Below, in pieces: positions 1-6,214 of a stretch of 21,399 nt of DNA (within the stretch, counting starts at the first letter, position 1; each line of letters begins with the position of its first letter). The translations under genes were made by a program, and so were the position numbers. The stretch spans positions 1-21,399 of the forward strand of contig DALZEF010000036.1 in assembly GCA_031979385.1 (NCBI GenBank). The letters run 5' to 3'. Origin of the DNA: Timonella sp031979385 (GTDB lineage: Bacteria; Actinomycetota; Actinomycetes; Actinomycetales; Cellulomonadaceae). The notes beneath the pieces are model-generated. The model had not been told where the DNA came from. It did not search any database and saw only the letters and a program-made list of their open reading frames with translations.

Positions 1-61
1 CGCCCCAGCAGATTTAATTGCGTTGACGGGTGCCAAGACCGCGCCCATCGGGCGCGACTAG
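1..61 (+). CDS. C-terminal end of a plus-strand protein (partial, unidentified)
   Basis: Read from base 2, the sequence encodes APADLIALTGAKTAPIGRD followed by a TAG stop at 59-61. The composition is protein-like, and the frame closes before the oppositely oriented YccF gene, so this is probably the end of a gene that starts outside the window. Nineteen residues are too few to name a family. The alternative is that this is non-coding and the open frame is chance. Confidence 0.35.
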   Translation, partial: APADLIALTGAKTAPIGRD

Positions 62-150
62 CCCGCTACCACAGGCAAGGTGGGGCTGGAACTAGCCGAA
101 TCGTCGGCAGTCAGCCAACTCCGTTTGGCAGTGCACTTTTGGTAACTCTC

Positions 151-552
151 TCAGCGCTGGTAACCGAATCTGCGCGGGTCGTTCGTGGAAACAATCTGCT
201 TGCCCAGAGGCATGAGGGAGATCGGGACCATCTTGAACGATGCGATCCCCATCGGGATGCCGATGATGGTGATGCACAGGGCAATACCAGACATGATGTG
301 ACCGACAGCGAGCCAGATGCCGGCAAAGATCAGCCAAATGATGTTGCCGAGCGTCGAGAATGCGCCCGCGTTGGGGTTGTCCACGACCTCGCGGCCAAAT
401 GGCCACAGCACGTAATTGGCCATGCGAAATGAGGCGATTCCAAACGGAATTGTCACGATCAGGATGCAGCAGATGATTCCGGCAATCGCATACCCGACCG
501 CCAGTCCAAATCCTGCGAAGACGAGCCAAATGATATTCAACAGCGTGCGCAT
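151..552 (-). CDS. yccF: YccF-family inner-membrane protein
   Basis: This 133-residue protein is built from two similar halves. Each starts with a version of LLNIIWLVFAGFGLAVG (residues 4-20) or LGNIIWLIFAGIWLAVG (about 68-84), followed by a hydrophobic stretch and an IPFGIASFRM or IPMGIASFKM motif. That is the YccF (DUF307) repeat, and the length matches the family. The hydrophobic segments suggest about four membrane spans with a polar loop around LWPFGREVVDNPNAG. The molecular function of the family is not established. The ATG at 552 is preceded exactly six bases upstream by TAGAGT, so the mRNA may be leaderless. The gene is transcribed away from the gene starting at 694; the two share a short promoter region of about 140 bases. 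Confidence 0.88.
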   Translation of the reverse strand: MRTLLNIIWLVFAGFGLAVGYAIAGIICCILIVTIPFGIASFRMANYVLWPFGREVVDNPNAGAFSTLGNIIWLIFAGIWLAVGHIMSGIALCITIIGIPMGIASFKMVPISLMPLGKQIVSTNDPRRFGYQR

Positions 553-558
553 GCCTTA

Positions 559-564
559 ACTCTA
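559..564 (-). promoter_or_regulatory. Putative -10 box for leaderless yccF transcription
   Basis: On the minus strand TAGAGT fits the actinobacterial -10 pattern TANANT. It is separated from the ATG by exactly six bases, which would put the transcript's first base at or next to the start codon. An ATGACC-like -35 element lies 18 bases further upstream. The same spacing recurs at five other starts in the window. Confidence 0.5.
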
Positions 565-592
565 AGTCTTGGGTGAACGTACGGTCATTCGA

Positions 593-622
593 TTTAACGC
601 ACGCCACAAACGCCACTACGAT
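593..622 (+). promoter_or_regulatory. Putative promoter of the 694-1596 gene
   Basis: TTAACG (593-598) and TACGAT (617-622) are spaced by 18 bases and resemble weak -35 and -10 elements. They would start transcription near 629, upstream of the preferred GTG start at 694 but downstream of the alternative TTG at 622. This supports the later start. The assignment is by eye only. Confidence 0.3.
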
Positions 623-693
623 TGACACAGGACTTAACCCGTATTCACGGCGCGGAACGCGCTGGACATTCATCGCTAGAGAAAAGAGTTCCC

Positions 694-1596
694 GTGGGAC
701 TGTTTAGCCGCAAACGCCGTGGTCCGGCACTTCCCGAAGGCGTCACCGAGGCCTGGTCCGAAAAAGACGCAGCCGTGGTCGTCAGCATTCCGTTCGATGC
801 GCGCGGCATCCCCGGTGAGGTCGCAGACCGTCTCTCCGATGACGTCATCGCCACGATCAGCGCGATCCAGAACGGCGAGTTCGGGTACAGCATTCCAGAA
901 GGTTTCACCGGAGCGCGAGTCCGCGTCGAGGTCAACACCGGTGCCACGCCGCTGACTGAAGTACCACTGCACACGATTGAGATCCTGCGGGAACGCCTGG
1001 GCCAGTCCATGGAACTTGAGGTCGTCACCGACCCAGAGGCTATTGCACGCGCCAAAGCCGAGGCGGAGGCGGCAGCCGCACAAAAAGCCGCGGCGCCTGG
1101 TATGCGAGACCTACCCCGGTATGACGAAAACGGCAAGAAACTCTCACTGTGGGAGTCCATGAAGCTCGCGGCCGAACAAGCAGCCGATGCTCAGACCGCA
1201 GCCGTGGCGGCAGCCGCACCGAAGATCGAACCACGCGCCGACCTCGAGCCAGCACAGTTCGTATGGTCCGACGAGGACAACGCGTTGCGCGCCGACATCG
1301 TGCTCCTGGGAGAGGAACACGCGGATTCACAAACCGCAGTAGACATCAACTACCTGGTCGAATCGACCCTCGCGACTCTCGGCACCGAGGAAGTCACCTC
1401 CCAGATCCCCTCAGGAAACACCGATTACGAGATCTGGTTGACCGTTGCCGTCAACGATGATGCCGTGGGCCCACTGACCCGTGGGAAACTGCGCGAAGGC
1501 GAGGAACAGTTCGAGGGCACTCGCGTGGACTTCGTGGTCATGTACGAAACCCGCGAGATGATCGAGGACATGCTTGCAGGACCGACCGAGTCCTAA
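694..1596 (+). CDS. Conserved hypothetical protein, soluble, with an Ala-rich linker
   Basis: I do not recognise the family. The frame is open from a TTG at 622, but the GTG at 694 (protein MGLFSRKRRGPALPEG, 300 residues) is the better start: the basic GLFSRKRRG opening is typical of such proteins, and the 622 TTG lies inside a promoter-like stretch. From that start the protein has a first acidic alpha/beta-looking region (about residues 10-135), an Ala/Lys/Glu-rich linker (about 120-190, with runs such as AEAEAAAAQKAAA), and a C-terminal region (about 200-300) with many acidic residues. No signal peptide or membrane segment is visible. Coding preference (C/G at third positions) is strong, so it is a real gene. 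It ends 20 bases before a long hairpin and faces the cupin gene. Confidence 0.75.
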   Translation: MGLFSRKRRGPALPEGVTEAWSEKDAAVVVSIPFDARGIPGEVADRLSDDVIATISAIQNGEFGYSIPEGFTGARVRVEVNTGATPLTEVPLHTIEILRERLGQSMELEVVTDPEAIARAKAEAEAAAAQKAAAPGMRDLPRYDENGKKLSLWESMKLAAEQAADAQTAAVAAAAPKIEPRADLEPAQFVWSDEDNALRADIVLLGEEHADSQTAVDINYLVESTLATLGTEEVTSQIPSGNTDYEIWLTVAVNDDAVGPLTRGKLREGEEQFEGTRVDFVVMYETREMIEDMLAGPTES

Positions 1597-1616
1597 TCCT
1601 CGGTTATCTTTACCTA

Positions 1617-1667
1617 CCAAAAGAATGAGGTTCCGAACCTGACAGGTTCGGAACCTCATTCTTTTGG
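1617..1667. terminator. Strong bidirectional terminator between convergent genes
   Basis: A perfect 24-bp stem (1617-1640 with 1644-1667) encloses a three-base loop. The stem carries an A-rich start and T-rich end, so an RNA from either strand would end its hairpin in U residues. The position between the convergent 694-1596 gene and the cupin gene fits a shared terminator. Confidence 0.85.
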
Positions 1668-1680
1668 GTTTTATGTTGCT

Positions 1681-2058
1681 TCAACCTTTATGTTGTTTCA
1701 GCAGGGTGATCTGGATCCGAGCCCTGCCCACCGCGCGGACCTCATGCAGCAGCCTCGCTTCGAGGTGAATCAGCCCACCCGCCTCAAGTAGGTTTTCCTG
1801 GCCGTTCACCACGAACACCACGGAACCCTCAATCACCTGCACGATGATCGGAAAGGGTGCCATGTGTTCCGTCAGCACCTGCCCCTCGTCAAGGGCGATG
1901 TGCACGACACGAGCGCTCGATGAATTGAATAACGTGTGCGGCACAATTCGCTGGCTCTGATAGGGCGCATCGCTCGCGATCTCTGCGAGACTGGACGCCG
2001 GCAGAACAGCGTCTCCCACTGCCTTCGAGCCCGTATGTGGCTTGTGTTCTGACACCAT
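1681..2058 (-). CDS. Small cupin-domain protein
   Basis: A 125-residue single-domain cupin. The conserved barrel is seen around residues 50-118: ARVVHIALDEGQVLTEHMAP, then IIVQVIEGSVVFVVNG, then LLEAGGLIHLEARLLHEVRA. Candidate metal ligands are His65 and, in the second motif, His98 and/or His105; the full three-His-one-Glu set of canonical cupins is not complete, so metal binding is uncertain. The frame could extend to 2109, but a purine-rich GAGAGGGAGA just upstream of 2058 supports starting at ATG 2058 or, with better spacing, at GTG 2055. It begins about 30 bases after the lipoate ligase-like gene and is probably co-transcribed with it. The substrate is unknown; proteins of this type are often sensors or small-molecule binding proteins. 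Confidence 0.8.
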   Translation of the reverse strand: MVSEHKPHTGSKAVGDAVLPASSLAEIASDAPYQSQRIVPHTLFNSSSARVVHIALDEGQVLTEHMAPFPIIVQVIEGSVVFVVNGQENLLEAGGLIHLEARLLHEVRAVGRARIQITLLKQHKG

Positions 2059-2087
2059 TCTCCCTCTCATCCCCTCTGTGGACGGGT

Positions 2088-3137
2088 TCACGGAACGCGC
2101 TTGAGCCATTCCTCCGTGCCGAACTTGGTTTCCACGAGTTCGCGCGCACGTTCACGTTCTGCCTCAGTCACTTCAGACTCGATCGTCTTGTACCGGGAAC
2201 GGAAGTGCTCAAGGAAGCTCTCGATGATTGCCTCGCGGGTCATACCGGTCTGCGAGCGCAGCGGGTCAACACGCTTCTTCGCGGACTTGATGCCTTTGTC
2301 GGAGAGCTTTTCCCGGCCAATCCGCAGCACGTCAAGCATCTTGTCGGCATCAATGTCATACGACATCGTCACGTGGTGTAGGACCGTTCCACCAGCCAAG
2401 CGCTTCTGGGCAGCACCGGCGATCTTTCCCTGTGCGGAGGCAATGTCATTGAGTGGCTTGTACACCGCGTTGATTCCAACCTCAGCGAGTGCCTCAATAA
2501 CCCAGGTGTCAAGGAACTTGTAGGACTCTTCAAAGGACATGCCGTCCACAAGCGAGCCGGGGACAATAAGTGAGTAGGTGATGGTGTTACCAGGCTCGAC
2601 GAACATTGCGCCGCCACCGGTGATACGACGCACCACAGTCACGTCGTGGCGCTGGGCTGCCTCTTCGTCGACCTCGTTGCGGTAGGACTGGAACGACCCA
2701 ATGATCACTGCGTTGGATGCCCATTCCCAGATACGCAACATCGGGCCACGTGTGCCTGCCTCCACAAACTCAGTCTGGGCCTGATCGAGGGCCACTTGCA
2801 TCTTCGGATGCTCGGGGCGGTCGTGAATGACCTCAAAGGTGTGATCGGCCCATGTGGTTGCGAAACCGAGTGCTCGGCGGGTTACCGTCGCGATAGCGCG
2901 CGCATCGAACCCGAGCATTGTGATATCTGGGGTCAGAGCGTCCTCAACGGCCTTGCGGATCTCCGCGAAACTGGCATCTGCGCCAAGTCCCTCAACCGCT
3001 TGGTTGAGCGTGATGATCGCCTCGTCGGGTTCGAGGAAGAAATCGCCGCTCAGGGCAACATTTTTCAGTTCCCCATCGACCACGTCGAGGTCAATCGCTA
3101 CGAGTTTTCCACCGGGTACTTTGTATTCAGCTCTCAC
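2088..3137 (-). CDS. lplA: Lipoate-protein ligase A family protein with N-terminal accessory domain
   Basis: A 349-residue protein of the biotin/lipoate ligase fold. The catalytic domain (about residues 100-349) carries RRITGGGAMF (170-179) followed by EPGNTITYSLI, then KPLNDIASAQGKIAGAAQKR (227-246). In the known family, the first motif binds lipoyl-AMP and the Lys in GKIAG (Lys238) is the catalytic lysine. Residues 1-90 resemble the small LplB/C-terminal accessory domain of lipoate ligases, here placed first. Where many LplA proteins have His after the GGG motif, this one has Glu181, a variant common in archaeal-type relatives. The expected reaction is ATP-dependent attachment of lipoate to E2 or GcvH; a related octanoyl or other acyl transfer is possible. 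The start is a GTG preceded six bases upstream by TAGGCT, suggesting a leaderless mRNA. The cupin gene follows. Confidence 0.85.
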   Translation of the reverse strand: MRAEYKVPGGKLVAIDLDVVDGELKNVALSGDFFLEPDEAIITLNQAVEGLGADASFAEIRKAVEDALTPDITMLGFDARAIATVTRRALGFATTWADHTFEVIHDRPEHPKMQVALDQAQTEFVEAGTRGPMLRIWEWASNAVIIGSFQSYRNEVDEEAAQRHDVTVVRRITGGGAMFVEPGNTITYSLIVPGSLVDGMSFEESYKFLDTWVIEALAEVGINAVYKPLNDIASAQGKIAGAAQKRLAGGTVLHHVTMSYDIDADKMLDVLRIGREKLSDKGIKSAKKRVDPLRSQTGMTREAIIESFLEHFRSRYKTIESEVTEAERERARELVETKFGTEEWLKRVP

Positions 3138-3143
3138 CCTCTA

Positions 3144-3149
3144 AGCCTA
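3144..3149 (-). promoter_or_regulatory. Putative -10 box for leaderless lplA transcription
   Basis: TAGGCT on the minus strand lies exactly six bases before the GTG start codon. No convincing -35 element is seen at 16-18 bases. The AGAGG directly abutting the start is too close to act as a normal ribosome binding site, which favours leaderless initiation. Confidence 0.45.
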
Positions 3150-3270
3150 CGCCGTTCCACTGACATTATGCTGTGGTGCCGCTCACGAGCATGCTGATGA
3201 TTCATGGTCGACCTGCATTAATGTTCGTGCCCATAGCATCGACCCCAGTAACCGTGAGGGGCACACCCAC

Positions 3271-3328
3271 TTGGTGATTTTCCGGGATTAGGGTGATTCT
3301 TCTTAGTTGGTGATTCCGGAAAATCACC
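3271..3328. repeat. Inverted repeat with three GGTGATT copies (possible MITE or IS remnant)
   Basis: GGTGATTTTCCGG (3273-3285) is exactly inverted as CCGGAAAATCACC (3316-3328) across 30 bases. TTGGTGATT occurs twice (3271-3279 and 3307-3315), and a third GGTGATT lies between them. Such nested direct and inverted repeats resemble a subterminal binding region of a mobile element or a small dispersed palindrome. No transposase is present. Confidence 0.55.
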
Positions 3329-3400
3329 ATGTTGATTAAGGCATCGCGGGGCGAACAGAGCGCGTGGCATGGATGGACATGCACGGAGCGCACAAAGAAG

Positions 3401-3439
3401 CGGCACCGACTCGTCGGAAATCTGGACGAGTCGGTGCCG
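3401..3439 (-). terminator. Terminator of cimA
   Basis: A perfect 15-bp stem (3401-3415 with 3425-3439) with a nine-base loop lies 35 bases downstream of the cimA stop codon. On the minus strand it is followed by CTTCTTTGT, a moderately U-rich tail. Its left arm and loop include the 17-bp motif that recurs elsewhere in the window. Confidence 0.8.
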
Positions 3440-3473
3440 TACAGGCGAGCGCGCAGGGCGCGCGAACCGAGAG

Positions 3474-5060
3474 TTACAGCGGGTTCACACCCGCGTGGAT
3501 GAGACCGTAGATCGCGGAGTCAGTCAAAGCCTCCCACGATGCCTCAAGGAGGTTGGCGCCAACACCGACCGTGGACCAGGCAGTCTGTCCATCGGTTGCT
3601 TCGATGAGCACGCGGGTGATCGCATCAGTTCCGTGTTCCTGATCGAGGATACGGACCTTGAAGTCGATCAGGTCGAACTTCGCGGTCTCTGGGTAGGCCT
3701 TTTCAAGTGCCAGACGTAGTGCAGCGTCAAGGGCGTTGACCGGACCGTTTCCCTCCCCTGTCACAACGATTCGCTCCCCACCGATCAGGAGCTTGACCGT
3801 TGCCTCCGAAATAGCCTCCGTGCCACGGCGACCCTGACGTTCCACGATCGCCCGCCAGCTCTGCACCTGGAAGTAGTCGGGGCGTTCACCGGTGACCTCC
3901 TCGATGAGTACTAGTTCGAATGACGCGTCTGCGGCTTCAAAAGTGTAGCCATTCGCCTCGGAGTGCTTGATTCGGTTGGTGATAGAGGTGAGCAACTCGG
4001 GCTTATCGGATAGATCGAATCCGAGTTCCTTACCCTTGAGTTCGATGGATGCGCGACCCGCCATGTCAGACACGAGCATGCGCATGTCATTACCCACCAA
4101 GGTGGGGTCTGTGTGCTGGTACAGGTCTGCATCCACCTTGATCGCGGAGGCGTGCAACCCAGCCTTGTGCGCGAAGGCGCTTGCGCCGACATAAGGTTGG
4201 CGGGCGAATGGCGAGATGTTCGTAATCTCGGAGATTGCATGGGAGATACGGGTGGCATCATCGAGATTCCCGGCAAGGACCTTGCGATCGTACTTGAGTT
4301 CAAGGTTCGCAACCGTCGTGATCAGGTCCACGTTTCCGGTGCGTTCCCCATAGCCGTTAATGGTGCCCTGGAAGTGTTCACAGCCTGCATCGATTGCAGC
4401 GAGGGTGTTAGCTACCGCGCACCCGGAGTCGTTGTGTGCGTGCATGCCGAGAATGCCCTCGCCACCTGTGGCTTCACGAACCTCACCCACGATATCGGTG
4501 ACCCAGTGTGGGAGCATACCTCCGTTGGTGTCGCACAGGCAGACCACCTCGGCACCTGCGCTGAATGCTGCCAGGACCACATCGCGCGAATACCTCGGAT
4601 CAAAGCGATATCCGTCGAAGAAGTGTTCTGCGTCAATGAATACGCGGCGTCCTTCGGCCCGGAGGAACTGCACGGTGTCCTCGATCATCCGCAGGTTCTC
4701 GGGGCCATCGGTTTTGAGCGCACGTTCGACGTGGCGGATGTCAGATTTGGCTACCAGTGTCACCACTGGCGCCTGAGAATCCAGGAGCGCGCGAACCTGC
4801 TTATCTTCACTCGCTCTAACGCCGACCTTACGCGTCGCACCAAATGCCGCGAGAACCGCATTCTTGAGGTTGAGCTCGGTGGCTGCACGGGCAAAGAAGT
4901 CCGTGTCTTTGGGCACCGCGCCGGGCCAGCCGCCCTCAATGAATCCCACGCCCAGTTCATCGAGTAGCGGCGCAATGGCTAGTTTGTCCGCAACATTGAG
5001 GTTGATGCCTTCTTGCTGGGCACCGTCTCGAAGAGTGGTGTCGTATACGTGGAAGTTCAC
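3474..5060 (-). CDS. cimA: (R)-citramalate synthase
   Basis: A 528-residue HMGL-like/LeuA-family enzyme expected to condense pyruvate with acetyl-CoA to give citramalate, the entry to threonine-independent 2-oxobutanoate and isoleucine synthesis. The N-terminal barrel shows YDTTLRDGAQQEG (residues 6-18, catalytic Arg and metal Asp), FIEGGWPGAVPKDTDFF, and the metal-binding HAHNDSGCAVANT. NGYGERTGNVDL follows. The C-terminal third is a LeuA-type dimerisation/allosteric domain. VYDTTLRDGAQQEG and GGWPGAVPKDT are characteristic of the CimA subfamily (TIGR00977) and separate it from 2-isopropylmalate synthase and homocitrate synthase. The start is a GTG at 5060 with only a weak purine stretch upstream. 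A leader with an Ile-rich peptide and terminator precedes the gene, indicating attenuation by isoleucine supply. Confidence 0.92.
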   Translation of the reverse strand: MNFHVYDTTLRDGAQQEGINLNVADKLAIAPLLDELGVGFIEGGWPGAVPKDTDFFARAATELNLKNAVLAAFGATRKVGVRASEDKQVRALLDSQAPVVTLVAKSDIRHVERALKTDGPENLRMIEDTVQFLRAEGRRVFIDAEHFFDGYRFDPRYSRDVVLAAFSAGAEVVCLCDTNGGMLPHWVTDIVGEVREATGGEGILGMHAHNDSGCAVANTLAAIDAGCEHFQGTINGYGERTGNVDLITTVANLELKYDRKVLAGNLDDATRISHAISEITNISPFARQPYVGASAFAHKAGLHASAIKVDADLYQHTDPTLVGNDMRMLVSDMAGRASIELKGKELGFDLSDKPELLTSITNRIKHSEANGYTFEAADASFELVLIEEVTGERPDYFQVQSWRAIVERQGRRGTEAISEATVKLLIGGERIVVTGEGNGPVNALDAALRLALEKAYPETAKFDLIDFKVRILDQEHGTDAITRVLIEATDGQTAWSTVGVGANLLEASWEALTDSAIYGLIHAGVNPL

Positions 5061-5218
5061 GGCGGTCTCATTTCAACGCGAAGTTTGGGGGCTTACTTCT
5101 ATTGTGCTCTGATCGTGTCCGGCCGCGGTGGTGTGGGCGAGGCCAGTGTTGCTGTCCGCGTTGTGTGCGGGTTCAACAAGTATGTGTAGCACTGTTGCGA
5201 TTGTTGGTATTACCCAAC

Positions 5219-5251
5219 AAAAAAACCTCCCAGAAACAGCGCGGGAGGTTT
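5219..5251 (-). terminator. Attenuator (terminator) in the cimA leader
   Basis: On the minus strand AAACCTCCC (5251-5243) pairs with GGGAGGTTT (5231-5223) around an 11-base loop, and the RNA then runs into seven U residues (5225-5219). It lies about 160 bases before the cimA start and 40 bases after the leader ORF stop, so it can only act as a premature terminator of the cimA transcript. Confidence 0.88.
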
Positions 5252-5254
5252 GCA

Positions 5255-5288
5255 CGTTCGCTGCAGCGGGGTTGCCGCTGACCGAACG
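5255..5288 (-). promoter_or_regulatory. Pause/competitor hairpin of the cimA attenuator
   Basis: A two-part hairpin lies between the leader stop and the terminator. The outer CGTTCG/CGAACG pairs (5288-5283 with 5260-5255) flank an inner CAGCGG/CCGCTG stem (5280-5275 with 5269-5264). It begins three bases after the leader stop codon, where a ribosome would mask it, as expected of the 1:2 stem in amino-acid attenuators. Which segment forms the antiterminator could not be settled by eye. Confidence 0.6.
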
Positions 5289-5290
5289 CG

Positions 5291-5323
5291 CTAACGAATA
5301 ATAATGACGTGCCACAGTGCCAT
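5291..5323 (-). CDS. cimA leader peptide MALWHVIIIR
   Basis: An 11-codon ORF (ATG at 5323, TAG ending at 5291) encodes MALWHVIIIR with three consecutive Ile codons (all ATT) after a Val. It sits directly upstream of a hairpin and a U-tailed terminator in the cimA leader. Ile shortage would stall a ribosome on the ATT run; Ile is the product of the citramalate route. There is no spaced Shine-Dalgarno; a possible AACAAT -10 element lies seven bases before the ATG, so the leader may be nearly leaderless. The function is inferred from position and codon content. Confidence 0.82.
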   Translation of the reverse strand: MALWHVIIIR

Positions 5324-5330
5324 GCCTCAC

Positions 5331-5358
5331 ATTGTTCCATATCTGGGCGAGGATGCAA
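5331..5358 (-). promoter_or_regulatory. Weak candidate promoter of the cimA leader transcript
   Basis: On the minus strand TTGCAT (5358-5353) and AACAAT (5336-5331) are 16 bases apart, upstream of the leader ORF. Both match the consensus only partly. Its main support is that a promoter must lie near here if the leader ORF and attenuator are real. The remaining 5359-5499 shows no gene. Confidence 0.3.
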
Positions 5359-5499
5359 GTATCGGGGCAGGTGCTCAACACCCGATAGCCGACGAAACTA
5401 GTCGTTATTTGTGGGTGGTTACGACAGCTTTTGGCCCGGTAGTGCCTTGTTTGTTTAATTGCCGACGATCCGGCTAGTTGCGTTTTTGGCTCACGACTC

Positions 5500-5528
5500 T
5501 TGCAACCCGGCTTGTTACTGAGTAATAT
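5500..5528 (+). promoter_or_regulatory. Candidate padR promoter
   Basis: TTGCAA (5500-5505) and TAATAT (5523-5528) are separated by exactly 17 bases. The -10 element overlaps the first operator palindrome, so a repressor bound there would block RNA polymerase. Confidence 0.5.
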
Positions 5529-5568
5529 CATCAATAGTTACTCAGTAACACCCCTAGTCACTCAGAAA
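5514..5568. promoter_or_regulatory. PadR operator: repeated TTACT-S-AGTAA palindromes
   Basis: TTACTGAGTAA (5515-5525) and TTACTCAGTAA (5538-5548) are each near-perfect palindromes. Together, as GTTACTGAGTAA/TTACTCAGTAAC, they form a perfect 12-bp inverted repeat with a 12-base spacer. A third, degenerate copy, TCACTCAGAAA, lies at 5558-5568. The sites lie just upstream of padR and over its likely promoter, the usual place for PadR autoregulation. Binding by this protein is inferred. Confidence 0.72.
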
Positions 5569-5599
5569 AACTAGCCACTCTAAGGGAAGAAGGCGCATC

Positions 5600-6214
5600 A
5601 TGTCTGTGAAACACGGTCTGCTCACCATCCTCACCGAACACGCCCTCGCCGGATACGATCTGCGCAGCGAGTTCGAACAGCGCACCGGAGGCACCTGGCC
5701 ACTCAACATCTCGCAGATCTACTCCACCCTGCAACGCCTCGAGCGCGACGGATTGGTCGAATCCACCGCTGATGACTCCGATGCAACCCTGTGGAACATC
5801 ACCGATGCGGGCCGCGCCGAAGCCGAGAACTGGTGGTACACCGCCACTGCACGGTCAACGCCAAGCCGCGAAGAAGCGAGCATCAAAGTAACCCTCGCGA
5901 TCACGTCCCCGTACGTAGACACAACACAGGTCATCCGCATGCAGCGTACCGAATCCCTGCGAGCGCTCCGCGACTACACCAAACTCAAAAGCAAGCTCGG
6001 CCCTATCAATTCACTCACCCGGGAAGACCTCGCGTGGGCGATGCTCCTCGACTCCTACATCTTCACCCTCGAAGCCGAACTACGGTGGCTCGACCACGTC
6101 GAATCGCGCATCGCAATGGGGTTCGCCACCCTTGCTCCCGCGACACCCTCCGCAACCAGACCCACCCAAACGGGCCGGCTCGTCGCCAATGGAACTAAGA
6201 AGGACAACCAGTGA
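5600..6214 (+). CDS. PadR-family transcriptional regulator
   Basis: A 204-residue regulator. Residues 1-75 form the PadR winged helix: KHGLLTILTEHALAGYDLRSEF, then PLNISQIYSTLQRLERDGLV (recognition helix) and LWNITDAGRAEAENWW (wing). Residues 90-170 look like the helical dimerisation domain, with LDHVESRIAMG near its end. The tail is Thr/Pro-rich. The ATG at 5600 is preceded by GGAAGAAGG at a good distance. The gene overlaps the ATPase gene by four bases (GTGA), so the three genes form one operon. The family usually represses its own operon until a phenolic, drug or envelope-active ligand appears; the ligand here is unknown. Confidence 0.92.
   Translation: MSVKHGLLTILTEHALAGYDLRSEFEQRTGGTWPLNISQIYSTLQRLERDGLVESTADDSDATLWNITDAGRAEAENWWYTATARSTPSREEASIKVTLAITSPYVDTTQVIRMQRTESLRALRDYTKLKSKLGPINSLTREDLAWAMLLDSYIFTLEAELRWLDHVESRIAMGFATLAPATPSATRPTQTGRLVANGTKKDNQ

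Larger units (their letters stand above)
3138..3400. other. Gene-free stretch between lplA and the cimA terminator
   Basis: This region has no credible gene; the short open frames in it have repeat-derived composition. It holds the lplA promoter at its left end and, at 3271-3328, an inverted and direct repeat cluster described separately. Nothing else is recognised. Confidence 0.6.

Noticed and set aside
114..129. A small GCCAA/TTGGC hairpin downstream of yccF as a terminator
   Set aside because: Only five base pairs with no U tail; too weak to call.
92..673. A 193-codon minus-strand frame overlapping yccF
   Set aside because: It overlaps a recognised YccF gene in another frame, and its Arg/His-rich translation looks like an antisense or frame-shifted shadow.
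3202..3406. Two small minus-strand ORFs of about 62 codons between lplA and cimA
   Set aside because: Both run through the inverted repeat cluster, overlap each other in different frames, and have no ribosome binding site; they look repeat-derived.
4113..4967. A 284-codon plus-strand frame opposite cimA
   Set aside because: It lies entirely within cimA on the other strand; the residue composition is shadow-like and no domain is seen.
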